NCBI GenBank assembly: GCA_035552155.1
Contig: DASZLX010000050.1
Span: 1-64,000, forward strand
Direction: 5' to 3'
DNA from: DASXHY01 sp035552155
Lineage (GTDB): Bacteria > Verrucomicrobiota > Verrucomicrobiia > Limisphaerales > DASXHY01
Length of the DNA: 64,000 bases
In this document: positions 57,241 through 64,000 of the stretch, piece by piece
Layout: each line of letters begins with the position of its first letter
Position numbering within the stretch: the first letter of the stretch is position 1
Notes under the pieces: generated by a model
The model's database searches: none
What the model saw: the letters and a program-made list of their open reading frames with translations, nothing else
What the model was told of the DNA's origin: nothing
Made by a program: the position numbers and the translations under genes

Positions 57241-58666
57241 GGACTTTAAAGGGCAACACGGTTGACAGAATCAGCGTCTCGATTAATCCCACCATGCACA
57301 TGAAAAATGCCACGGCGGTCCAGGTGCGCAAAGTTTCGCGTTCGTTCATGCCGCTCAAGCGGCCGATGACCCAAAAACCGCTGTCGTTCATCCACGAAAT
57401 TCCCAACGCGCCGAAACCGATCGCGACGAAGATATACATTGGATTGTACGGCAGGTCGGCGCCCTGAATCATTCCCAACATCATCGCCGCGGTCGTCAGC
57501 ACCGAGACCGTGGCGGAGCCTTGCGCAAATTTCAGCACCACTGCGACCGTCCACGCCAGCAGTACGAGATTGATATTGTGTCCGCTGGCAGCGGCCCGGA
57601 TCGCCTCGCCGACGCCCGCGTTGCGAAGCATCCCGCCAAACGCGCCGCCTGCGCTGGTGATTAAAATCATCGCACCCGCCAGTTCCAACGCCGGGCTGAC
57701 CAACCTGCCCATACCCGCCAGTGATAGGCCGCGTTGACGCATGAGGACGATCATGGAAAGCCCGGTGCCAATCAGCAGCGCGATGTTTCTATTGCCGATG
57801 AACTCAATTGCCGGAAAACACCAGCTTGAGCGGAGCGAACCGCCAAAGGCGCCCAAAAATGAAGCGGCGGAAATCAAAAATATCGGCAATAACACGGGCA
57901 GGATGGAAGCAGTGAAAGACGGAAGAGAGCTCTCCGGCTTGTTCATGACCTGCTCTAAATCCGCCAAAGATGTCCCGGCTGTTTCACGCAATGGCACTTC
58001 CGTCTTGCGGCTCAGCCACTTCGCGAATTGCCAGCCGAGGGCGACTGGCAAAATTGAAACCAGCGCTCCGACAATAATTGACCAGCCCAGGTCCACCTTG
58101 AGAATTTCCGCCATCGCGACCGGGCCGGGATGCGGCGCGACCTGAGAATGCGTGACCGCGCCCGCGCAACAGATCGCCAGCATGTAAAGCGTGTAGTTTT
58201 TTCCCGTCCGCAAGGCCAGGGCCCGCGCGATGGGAATGAGCAACATGAAAAAGGTGTCGAAGAAAATCGGTAACCCGAGCAGGAAACCCGCGACGACAAT
58301 GGCCAACCCCGCGCGATGCTCGCCGAACACCGCCAGGAATCGGCGCACGATTTTATCCGCGGCGCCACTTTCCATCACGCACATGCCGATGATGGACGCC
58401 AGCGCGATGACCACGCCGATTTTTCCCGCGACAATGCCGAATTCCGTGGTCGTGTCCTCGACGGCCTGCACCCAATGGCTTGATTGCGGTTCACCGGGAA
58501 GAGTGCCAACCGGCGCGAGCATCCCGGCGAGCACAGCAGTGAGGATCAGCGCGAGAAACGCGTGCACCCGCATTACACTGATGAGGACAATAAGCGTCGC
58601 AACGCAGATTCCGAGAATGGCAAATGGCCGAAAAATGGAAGCGTCCGCGAGCGCAAGGCAACACAT
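57236..58666 (-). CDS. GntP-family gluconate:proton symporter
   Basis: 476 residues with about twelve membrane helices. GLPIFFDTFFMLLIPIARAL and VAPHPGPVAMAEILKVDLGW are the conserved GntP segments, and AWTVAVVLKFAQGSATVSVL is the family's later conserved stretch. GntP members carry gluconate, fructuronate, glycerate or related sugar acids with protons. It lies convergent with the dehydrogenases, suggesting a sugar-acid import and oxidation unit. A 39-residue membrane protein is just upstream on the same strand. Confidence 0.93.
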   Translation of the reverse strand: MCCLALADASIFRPFAILGICVATLIVLISVMRVHAFLALILTAVLAGMLAPVGTLPGEPQSSHWVQAVEDTTTEFGIVAGKIGVVIALASIIGMCVMESGAADKIVRRFLAVFGEHRAGLAIVVAGFLLGLPIFFDTFFMLLIPIARALALRTGKNYTLYMLAICCAGAVTHSQVAPHPGPVAMAEILKVDLGWSIIVGALVSILPVALGWQFAKWLSRKTEVPLRETAGTSLADLEQVMNKPESSLPSFTASILPVLLPIFLISAASFLGAFGGSLRSSWCFPAIEFIGNRNIALLIGTGLSMIVLMRQRGLSLAGMGRLVSPALELAGAMILITSAGGAFGGMLRNAGVGEAIRAAASGHNINLVLLAWTVAVVLKFAQGSATVSVLTTAAMMLGMIQGADLPYNPMYIFVAIGFGALGISWMNDSGFWVIGRLSGMNERETLRTWTAVAFFMCMVGLIETLILSTVLPFKVR

Positions 58667-58812
58667 GGGAGTTTAGGTTGCCGGGAAATAAACAGAAAGC
58701 CTCCGGGCCTGCAAGCGGCAAAGCTATTCCATGCAGCGGCGGCCGATGACCACCGTAAATGAGAATAATAGCGTAACCGAATCGAAAGCAGACCGGGACG
58801 GAAAGGGACGCA

Positions 58813-58932
58813 CTACTTCTTGCGGTTCGGCTCTTCGCCTTTCAACTCCGCGATTACCCAAAAGACCAAAGCGGGCCCGAAACAAATCATAACGCCAATC
58901 GGCATCGCGCAAATACTGATGAACTTGTCCAT
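58813..58932 (-). CDS. Small membrane protein, 39 aa
   Basis: MDKFISICAMPIGVMICFGP then ALVFWVIAELKGEEPNRKK-stop. It has a short cytosolic start, one membrane helix (ICAMPIGVMICFGPALVFWVIA) and a charged C-terminus. It lies 146 bases upstream of GntP on the same strand. Size, single helix and position suggest a small accessory protein of the transporter, by analogy with small subunits of some symporters, but no family is recognised. No Shine-Dalgarno is visible. Confidence 0.5.
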   Translation of the reverse strand: MDKFISICAMPIGVMICFGPALVFWVIAELKGEEPNRKK

Positions 58933-59105
58933 ACGATAGAGACAAGTATTCACGATTTACGCCGGACGCGCAACTTTAATCCAGAGAGGCCATGGGTTGC
59001 TTCCTTTACCAAGAAGTCGCGCGGCGGAAACGAAGATACGAAGACCTTCGTTCCTGTCTTATCTTCTGTTCATGTAGACTTATCGGTCCGCTTGAGGTTT
59101 TTATT

Positions 59106-60671
59106 TCAATTCCCCGTCTTCAACTCCACCACGTCGTGCGGCGCGGCTTCGCGCTGGCCAGCCGGGCTCACGCGGATGTAGCGCGCCTTCTCGCGCAGTT
59201 GCGACAGGTTCGCGGCGCCGAGATAGCCCATGCCGCTCTGGATGCCGCCGATGAGTTGCGCCAGCACGCGGTCCACCGAACCCGAAACTTCCTTCAATGC
59301 CTCGACGCCCTCAGGCGCGATCTTCATTGCCGGATTTTTTTCGTGACCGTAACGCGCCGCGGAGCCGGCCTTCATTGCGGCGAGGCTGCCCATGCCGCGA
59401 TATTGTTTGTAAAGCTTGCCGCCGATCTCCAGCACCTCGCCGGGCGCTTCCGTGCAACCGGCCAAAATGCCCCCGCAAATCACCGCGTTCGACAAGGTCA
59501 ACGCTTTCACGATGTCGCCAGACTTCGTGATGCCACCATCCGCCAGTATCGAAACCTTTTTCTTCGCCGCCGACTGCAAAGAAACATACAGCGCGGTCAT
59601 TTGCGGAATACCCACACCCGCTACGATGCGCGTCGTGCAAATCGAGCCCGGTCCCTGTCCCACCTTGATCGCGTTTGCGCCGGAGCGGGCAAGAAACTCG
59701 ACTCCTTCGGCGCTCGTCACGTTGCCGGCAATGATCGGTAACTTGGGAAAAGCATCGCGCAACATTTTCACCGTATCACCCACGCCCTTGGTATGGCCAT
59801 GAGCAGTGGAAACGGCCACCACGTCCACGCCGCGTTCCACCAACCCGCCCACGTGGGTGAGAATGCGTTCGCGGTCCAATTCGCCGAAGGCATTACGCGT
59901 GGCGGACACCGCTGCGCCGCAGATCAAATGAAAATTCGCATCGCGGGCCGGCTTGAATTGCGCGCGGCGTTCCTGCGTGATGCGCTCCACATCGCTCATG
60001 GTGATCAACCCGCGCAGCATGTCCTTGTCGTCCACCACCAGCAATTTATGGATGCCGAGGTGTTCCGTGAAAAACTTGTCCGCGCGAGCGATTGGGTCCT
60101 TGCCGAGTTCCTTTTGATTGATGGTATGGACCTGCGAGCGCGGCTGCAGCGCCTCGGTGACTTTTCGTTTCGCGTAACGCGGCTTCACCACATGGCTGGG
60201 CAGCAGGCCCAGCAATTTCCCTTTTTCATCCACGACCGGGAAGGTGCTGAACGCGAATTTTTTCTCCTCCATCAATTCCAGCACGTCGCCAATAAATTGG
60301 TCCGGCGCCACCTTGATCGGCTCCTGGATCAAGCCATGCACGTGATGCTTCACGCGGCTGACCTCCGAAAGCTGCTGCCGATCCGGCATGTTGTAATGAA
60401 TCAGGCCGAGCCCGCCATTGAGGGCCATGGCAATGGCCATGCGCGACTCGGTGACCGTGTCCATATCGGACGAAATAATGGGGATGTGCAGTTGCAGGCC
60501 TTCAGCCAGCGGCGTGTCGAGTTGCGTTTCGCGCGGAAGAATTTCCGAATAAAGGGTCGCGAGCGTGATGTCGTCAAAAGTAAGCCCGATGCCGCTATAG
60601 GCCGGAAAAAAGGCATCGGCCGGCTTGTAGAATTTGGAATCGAAACTATCGGTTTCTTTGTGTGCTGCCAT
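59106..60671 (-). CDS. guaB: Inosine-5'-monophosphate dehydrogenase
   Basis: 521 residues. PAYSGIGLTFDDITLATLYS start, paired CBS domains in the middle (VLELMEEKKFAFSTFPVVDE, LGIHKLLVVDDKDMLRGLIT), DAIKVGQGPGSICTTR-type loop (here NAIKVGQGPGSICTTRIVAG) with the catalytic Cys, and ADGGITKSGDIVKALTL. It oxidises IMP to XMP, the first committed step to GMP. I start at MAAHKETDSF; the frame is open 20 codons upstream. Its first codons and upstream region are nearly copied at 61251. Confidence 0.96.
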   Translation of the reverse strand: MAAHKETDSFDSKFYKPADAFFPAYSGIGLTFDDITLATLYSEILPRETQLDTPLAEGLQLHIPIISSDMDTVTESRMAIAMALNGGLGLIHYNMPDRQQLSEVSRVKHHVHGLIQEPIKVAPDQFIGDVLELMEEKKFAFSTFPVVDEKGKLLGLLPSHVVKPRYAKRKVTEALQPRSQVHTINQKELGKDPIARADKFFTEHLGIHKLLVVDDKDMLRGLITMSDVERITQERRAQFKPARDANFHLICGAAVSATRNAFGELDRERILTHVGGLVERGVDVVAVSTAHGHTKGVGDTVKMLRDAFPKLPIIAGNVTSAEGVEFLARSGANAIKVGQGPGSICTTRIVAGVGIPQMTALYVSLQSAAKKKVSILADGGITKSGDIVKALTLSNAVICGGILAGCTEAPGEVLEIGGKLYKQYRGMGSLAAMKAGSAARYGHEKNPAMKIAPEGVEALKEVSGSVDRVLAQLIGGIQSGMGYLGAANLSQLREKARYIRVSPAGQREAAPHDVVELKTGN

Positions 60672-60716
60672 GAAACAGAAAAGCAACTCTTCGGCAGTAT
60701 GACAATGAAAAACGTC
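60653..60716. repeat. guaB start-region repeat, copy A
   Basis: Plus-strand TTCTTTGTGTGCTGCCATG and following ~45 bases match copy B at 61251-61313 over about 60 bases with a few gaps: both include TTCTTTGTG-GCTGCCATG and GACA-AATGACAA-GA-AAAACG. This covers the first codons of guaB and its proximal upstream DNA. Confidence 0.75.
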
Positions 60717-60723
60717 GCATGGG

Positions 60724-61227
60724 CTATTCATACACCTTCGGCCATTTGCTCCCGGGTGGCATAATGCACCAGACGTACCAGTGGTTCCCGATTGGCTTGA
60801 AGCCGTCTATGATCGGGGGGAAGTGGTTTGTTTGTGGATTATAGGCGATGCCCGCATAATGATCCCACCCAGGATTCGTAAGCACATAAAGTATCCGGTC
60901 GTGCGTCAGGGCTTTGAACTGCTGGTTTGTGTATCGGTTCCAAGGGAGATCACGGATGTGCCGGGATTGTATATCGTCCCAACGACTTAAATCATCTTCG
61001 TTTGTGGAGGCGTTCCATCCATAGCTGGCAATGAAGGTCGAAACACCGGCCATAGCATTTGAGCCGTTCATGTTAGGGGGCGGAGTGCCGTCCCACCGGT
61101 GAAAGCCACATCCGACTGTTAGGCTCACGATAGCTAAAAGTGTAAAGCACAAAGGTAGTGCTACGCCCAAATAAACGCGCAGTCCGCAGCTCCGGGAGAC
61201 GCTCAAACGGGGAGAATTCGGCGGCAT
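60724..61227 (-). CDS. Lipoprotein-like hypothetical protein
   Basis: From MPPNSPRLSVSRSC the product has a membrane segment LGVALPLCFTLLAIVSLTVGC with a Cys that fits a lipobox (LTVGC). The mature part is rich in Trp, Asn and Pro (WDGTPPPNMNGSNAMAGVST, LSRWDDIQSRHIRDLPWNRY, WVWCIMPPGSKWPKVYE in part) and no family is recognised. A longer form starting MAAHKEGVIS at 61269 has its first six residues identical to guaB, a consequence of the duplicated start region; which start is used is open. It is upstream of guaB on the same strand. Confidence 0.55.
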   Translation of the reverse strand: MPPNSPRLSVSRSCGLRVYLGVALPLCFTLLAIVSLTVGCGFHRWDGTPPPNMNGSNAMAGVSTFIASYGWNASTNEDDLSRWDDIQSRHIRDLPWNRYTNQQFKALTHDRILYVLTNPGWDHYAGIAYNPQTNHFPPIIDGFKPIGNHWYVWCIMPPGSKWPKVYE

Positions 61228-61250
61228 TTTCCTCCTTGCACTTATGACAC

Positions 61251-61313
61251 CTTCTTTGTGCGCTGCCATGGGTTAACAAAACAGTTCTCTGACAGAATGA
61301 CAACGACAAAACG
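61251..61313. repeat. guaB start-region repeat, copy B
   Basis: Second copy, at the 5' end of the lipoprotein-like gene. TTCTTTGTGCGCTGCCATG is 18/19 identical to copy A. The lipoprotein-like gene lies between the two copies. Confidence 0.75.
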
Positions 61314-61376
61314 ACCAAAAATTGCGAACAAATTGGACAAGCATTTTAGCTGTAATAGCCATTAGCCCGCACACGC

Positions 61377-62516
61377 TCACCGCATGGGCGTTGGCTCCAG
61401 TGCGATATTAGACGGCCTGTATTCCGGGCAAGACACCAATGAAGCCAGTGAGAAAAAAATTACAAAAAGAACCACAAAGCTCAGTGTGGCGACAGTAGGT
61501 GGCAGCACATTTAAGGTGCCCTCCCATTTGCCCCAGCCGCGCCCGATAACCTTGAGCGCCGGTGCGACAAACAATGGCGACGTAATTGCCAGAACGGAAA
61601 TCGTCCAGGCTCGTCGAGCCGCTGGTCGCCACAGTCTTATCTTCATCTGACGCTCAATAAGGATGAAGACTGGTTGCACCCAAAAGAAAGTGCCATTAGC
61701 CAAAGAATAACTCCACTCTTCGGTTGCCATGAAAACCAGGAGCGCATGTGCAACGCCACTCACAAAAAATGTCGCAAACATGGCCATAGTGACCCCGTAC
61801 CGTGCCAATGGTTTAAAAGAAAAAAAACGTATTAGCACCGAAGTGGCCGGATTCCAGCGTTTGGTCCAAAACTCATTGAGAGAGGCTGAGAGATGCGGGG
61901 ATTGCATTAATGCGGGCGCGGTAAGGCCCATCAATGCCGTTAGCAGGTTGTGGCAGGCCGTTGTCATTTCCGCAAATGCAAGAATCACAATTCCAAATGC
62001 CAGCCATCGCGCAAACATCCAAACGCCAATGGCGGAAATTGTTTCTTCCGCAGCAAAGGCGGCGGCGAAGATCGCCGTGGCAGCGATTAGTTGAACCAGT
62101 GACATTATATTGAATCTGCACGCGCGCCGTTTCACTTCGCGAGTAAAGCCCCAGGTGCACAGAAAATAGAGGCGCGTTCGAAAACCAATAATCTCCGGGA
62201 AAAGCACGGGTGCTGACGCAATAACCAGCGGCATTGATGCGAAACACATCAGGAGAGCGCGAACTAAAGACGGTGCCCGAACAAAGCAAGGAACAGCCAG
62301 AAACAGACCGGCCATTAAAACCCCGGTCCGCGCCCCGACGGGATTCGCGGCAAGGGTCAGGACGAGCACCATATCGACGCACCAAATCACAACTCCTACG
62401 GAAAGTGGAACGCCCGGTGCATGGAAAGGGTTCGCAGCGGCGAGCACCGTGATGACAATTCCCGCCAAGGGCCATAACAACAATTTTCGGTCGGGTCTCT
62501 TCAGCTTGATATTCAC
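61377..62516 (-). CDS. MBOAT/wax-synthase-like membrane O-acyltransferase
   Basis: 379 residues with about nine membrane helices. SASLNEFWTKRWN and RYGVTMAMFATFFVSGVAHA carry the family's conserved NxFW...W and the catalytic SG(V/I)xH with the histidine inside the membrane, as in wax synthases and O-acyltransferases (PF13813-type). It would transfer an acyl chain to an alcohol, sterol-like or sugar hydroxyl group; the acceptor is unknown. The C-terminus ends ALEPTPMR, a tail motif that can come from a repeat. It is alone on the strand upstream of the lipoprotein-like gene. Confidence 0.78.
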   Translation of the reverse strand: MNIKLKRPDRKLLLWPLAGIVITVLAAANPFHAPGVPLSVGVVIWCVDMVLVLTLAANPVGARTGVLMAGLFLAVPCFVRAPSLVRALLMCFASMPLVIASAPVLFPEIIGFRTRLYFLCTWGFTREVKRRACRFNIMSLVQLIAATAIFAAAFAAEETISAIGVWMFARWLAFGIVILAFAEMTTACHNLLTALMGLTAPALMQSPHLSASLNEFWTKRWNPATSVLIRFFSFKPLARYGVTMAMFATFFVSGVAHALLVFMATEEWSYSLANGTFFWVQPVFILIERQMKIRLWRPAARRAWTISVLAITSPLFVAPALKVIGRGWGKWEGTLNVLPPTVATLSFVVLFVIFFSLASLVSCPEYRPSNIALEPTPMR

Positions 62517-62800
62517 GTTGGCACGAGCCGCCTTTCCGAACCACCAAGGGTTGGATTTTCAGTGGAGGGGAATGCTTTTGACACTTTTTCTCGTAATTTC
62601 ATCAAAGTACACCGGTTTCAGTTTTGGAATTTTCTCTCACTGCAAATTAGACAACGATGACCGTTGCGACTCACGCTGTTTAATGGTGATTTCGAGAATG
62701 TTTTATTGATGCCGATGCAGGAATCGAGGTTCCATGCGCCTATTTTTCGTTGGCCTTTGCCTGAATTTGGATTCTACTCACTCATCCTTCATTTGAGCCC

Positions 62801-64000
62801 ATGAACTTTGCCAATCGAGCGCGTCTTTTTTTCATCTGCGGAGCCCTGCTATCGATGGCGGCTCCGCTGAGCCGTGCGGACACCAACGCCTCACCCATCA
62901 CGGTCGCTGCTTATTATTATCCGTGCGAACATACCGACCCGCGCTGGGACAAAAATAAATATCCCGGGTTCACCGAATGGGACCTGATCCGAAAAGCCAA
63001 GCCGCGTTTTCCCGGCCACAAACAGCCTAAGGTGCCGGTTTGGGGTTATACCGACGAGGCCGATCCCAAAGTCATGGCGCAAAAGATTGCGGCGGCGGCT
63101 GATTACGGCGTGAACACTTTCATCTTTGATTGGTATTATTATAATGACGGCCCGTTCCTTGAACGCGCGCTCGACCGGGGCTTTCTCGGGGCCACCAATA
63201 ACAGCCGAGTTCAGTTCGCCTTGATGTGGGCCAATCATGATTGGCTGGACATCCAGGGTTACAACCCCGCCAAACCCATCAAACTGCTTTATCCGGGAAA
63301 AGTGACCGAGGCTACCTGGGATAAAATCACCGATTTAGTCATTGCCCGCTATTTCAAGCATCCCAGCTATTGGAAGATTGACGGCAAACCTTATTTCTCA
63401 ATTTATGAAATGAGTGTCTTCCTCTCGGACTTCGGGTCCGTGCCGGGAGCGCGTGCGGCGTTGGATCACTTTCGGCAGAAAGTCCAGTCGGCAGGATTCC
63501 CGGGCCTCCATATCAACGCCATCTTCTGGGGCGAGCCGCAATTGCCAAACGGCCAAAAAGTTGATTGGCATGTGCTCAGCACGAACCTCGGACTGGACAG
63601 CCTCACGAGTTATACCTGGGTTCATCACGGTGCTTTGGATTACAGCACGTTTCCGACATCCGATTACGTACATGGGCGGGACGCTTATCTCGGCTTTTGG
63701 GACAAGGTGGCATCGCGTTTTCCCGTGCCGTATTTTCCCAACACAACCATCAATTGGGATAACTCGCCGCGTGCCGCCCCGGAAGCCAAATGGGACAAAC
63801 CTGCTCCTTACGTGGTGAACCCCGTCATGGTCGGGAACACGCCGGCGGCCTTCCGGGAATCGTGCCAAATCATCAAGGACCGCCTGCTCGCCTCGCCGAC
63901 TCGGCCCAAAATCGTCACCGTCAACGCCTGGAATGAATGGCCCGAGGGCAGCACGCTCGAGCCGGAGCGCGAGTACGGCTACGGTTACCTTGAAGCGATC
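62801..64000 (+). CDS. Secreted WbsX/GH99-like glycosidase, 5' part (runs off window)
   Basis: At least 400 residues, no stop before the window end. A signal peptide (ARLFFICGALLSMAAPLSRA) is followed by VAAYYYPCEHTDPRWDKNKY, a YGVNTFIFDWYYYNDGPFLE strand and NAWNEWPEGSTLEPE near residues 377-391. The AYYFPxxHxDxxxD start and the NxWNEWxEGxxLEP signature define the WbsX (PF14307) family of GH99-like enzymes. It would act on a polysaccharide outside the cytosol. Preceded by 284 bases in which I see only AT-rich sequence. Confidence 0.85.
   Translation, partial: MNFANRARLFFICGALLSMAAPLSRADTNASPITVAAYYYPCEHTDPRWDKNKYPGFTEWDLIRKAKPRFPGHKQPKVPVWGYTDEADPKVMAQKIAAAADYGVNTFIFDWYYYNDGPFLERALDRGFLGATNNSRVQFALMWANHDWLDIQGYNPAKPIKLLYPGKVTEATWDKITDLVIARYFKHPSYWKIDGKPYFSIYEMSVFLSDFGSVPGARAALDHFRQKVQSAGFPGLHINAIFWGEPQLPNGQKVDWHVLSTNLGLDSLTSYTWVHHGALDYSTFPTSDYVHGRDAYLGFWDKVASRFPVPYFPNTTINWDNSPRAAPEAKWDKPAPYVVNPVMVGNTPAAFRESCQIIKDRLLASPTRPKIVTVNAWNEWPEGSTLEPEREYGYGYLEAI

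Noticed and set aside
58724..58945. 73-codon minus-strand frame overlapping the small membrane protein
   Set aside because: Arg-rich and without structure; the 39-codon frame has a typical helix and charge pattern instead.

Overview
The window is a gene-dense, high-GC bacterial chromosome segment of about 60 protein genes. I saw no rRNA gene, tRNA gene, CRISPR array, transposase or prophage. The content points to Verrucomicrobiota, probably a soil or freshwater Pedosphaera/Limisphaerales-type bacterium. The pointers are a very long GreA (as in Chlamydia and other PVC bacteria), an LpxD gene (Gram-negative envelope), Spy/LTXXQ-type small periplasmic proteins beside an ECF sigma factor, an NHL-repeat protein ending in a FYRV-type module, several Gfo/Idh/MocA dehydrogenases, a WbsX/GH99-like glycosidase, and intergenic spaces filled with inverted simple-word repeats. 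The lineage is an inference from content; no marker-gene search was run.

Layout. 1-800: an AT-richer patch with the start of a HigA-like antitoxin, a decayed HigB remnant and an unknown gene. 0.8-9.8 kb: SNF2 helicase, secreted NHL-repeat protein, prfB with an intact programmed frameshift site, trpC, an unknown membrane protein and a Gfo/Idh oxidoreductase. 9.9-19.7 kb: lpxD, an ECF sigma / anti-sigma-like / Spy-like operon, a FucP-type sugar transporter, two cyclophilins, a NUDIX hydrolase, small periplasmic, coiled-coil and TPR proteins, and a HAD phosphatase. 19.9-30.4 kb: a two-subunit 2-oxoacid:ferredoxin oxidoreductase, FmdB-like protein, NUDIX, MFS, fabI, an MshEN protein followed by a GspE/PilB ATPase, and moeA. 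30.5-40.1 kb: an orphan secreted protein, a DUF5069 protein, long greA divergent from rsmB, and a 1,453-residue GH13+GDE glycogen-debranching fusion.

40.7-47.7 kb is the translation block rplU-rpmA-[UPF0175/PIN toxin-antitoxin pair]-obgE-ychF, then rpmE-prfA. 48.3-53.4 kb is a minus-strand run: methyltransferase, AI-2E-type permease, proC, D-2-hydroxyacid dehydrogenase, ygfZ-like gene. 53.6-58.9 kb carries apgM, a zinc dehydrogenase, a Gfo/Idh oxidoreductase, a GntP permease and a 39-residue membrane protein, probably partly a sugar-acid or polyol utilisation set. 59.1-64 kb carries guaB, a lipoprotein gene whose first codons and upstream region copy those of guaB, a wax-synthase-like MBOAT protein and the start of a secreted WbsX/GH99-like enzyme that runs off the window.

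The most unusual structure is not one gene but the intergenic DNA. At least six unrelated short words (for example TTTACGATTTACGA, CTCTGCGTCTCTGCGG, GGAACTTGAAACTTGG, GTTTAACGATTTAAC) occur as pairs of inverted arms between genes, often ending within 25 nt of a start codon. Similar words are also embedded in frame in coding sequences (the debranching enzyme, an MFS loop, probably rsmB).
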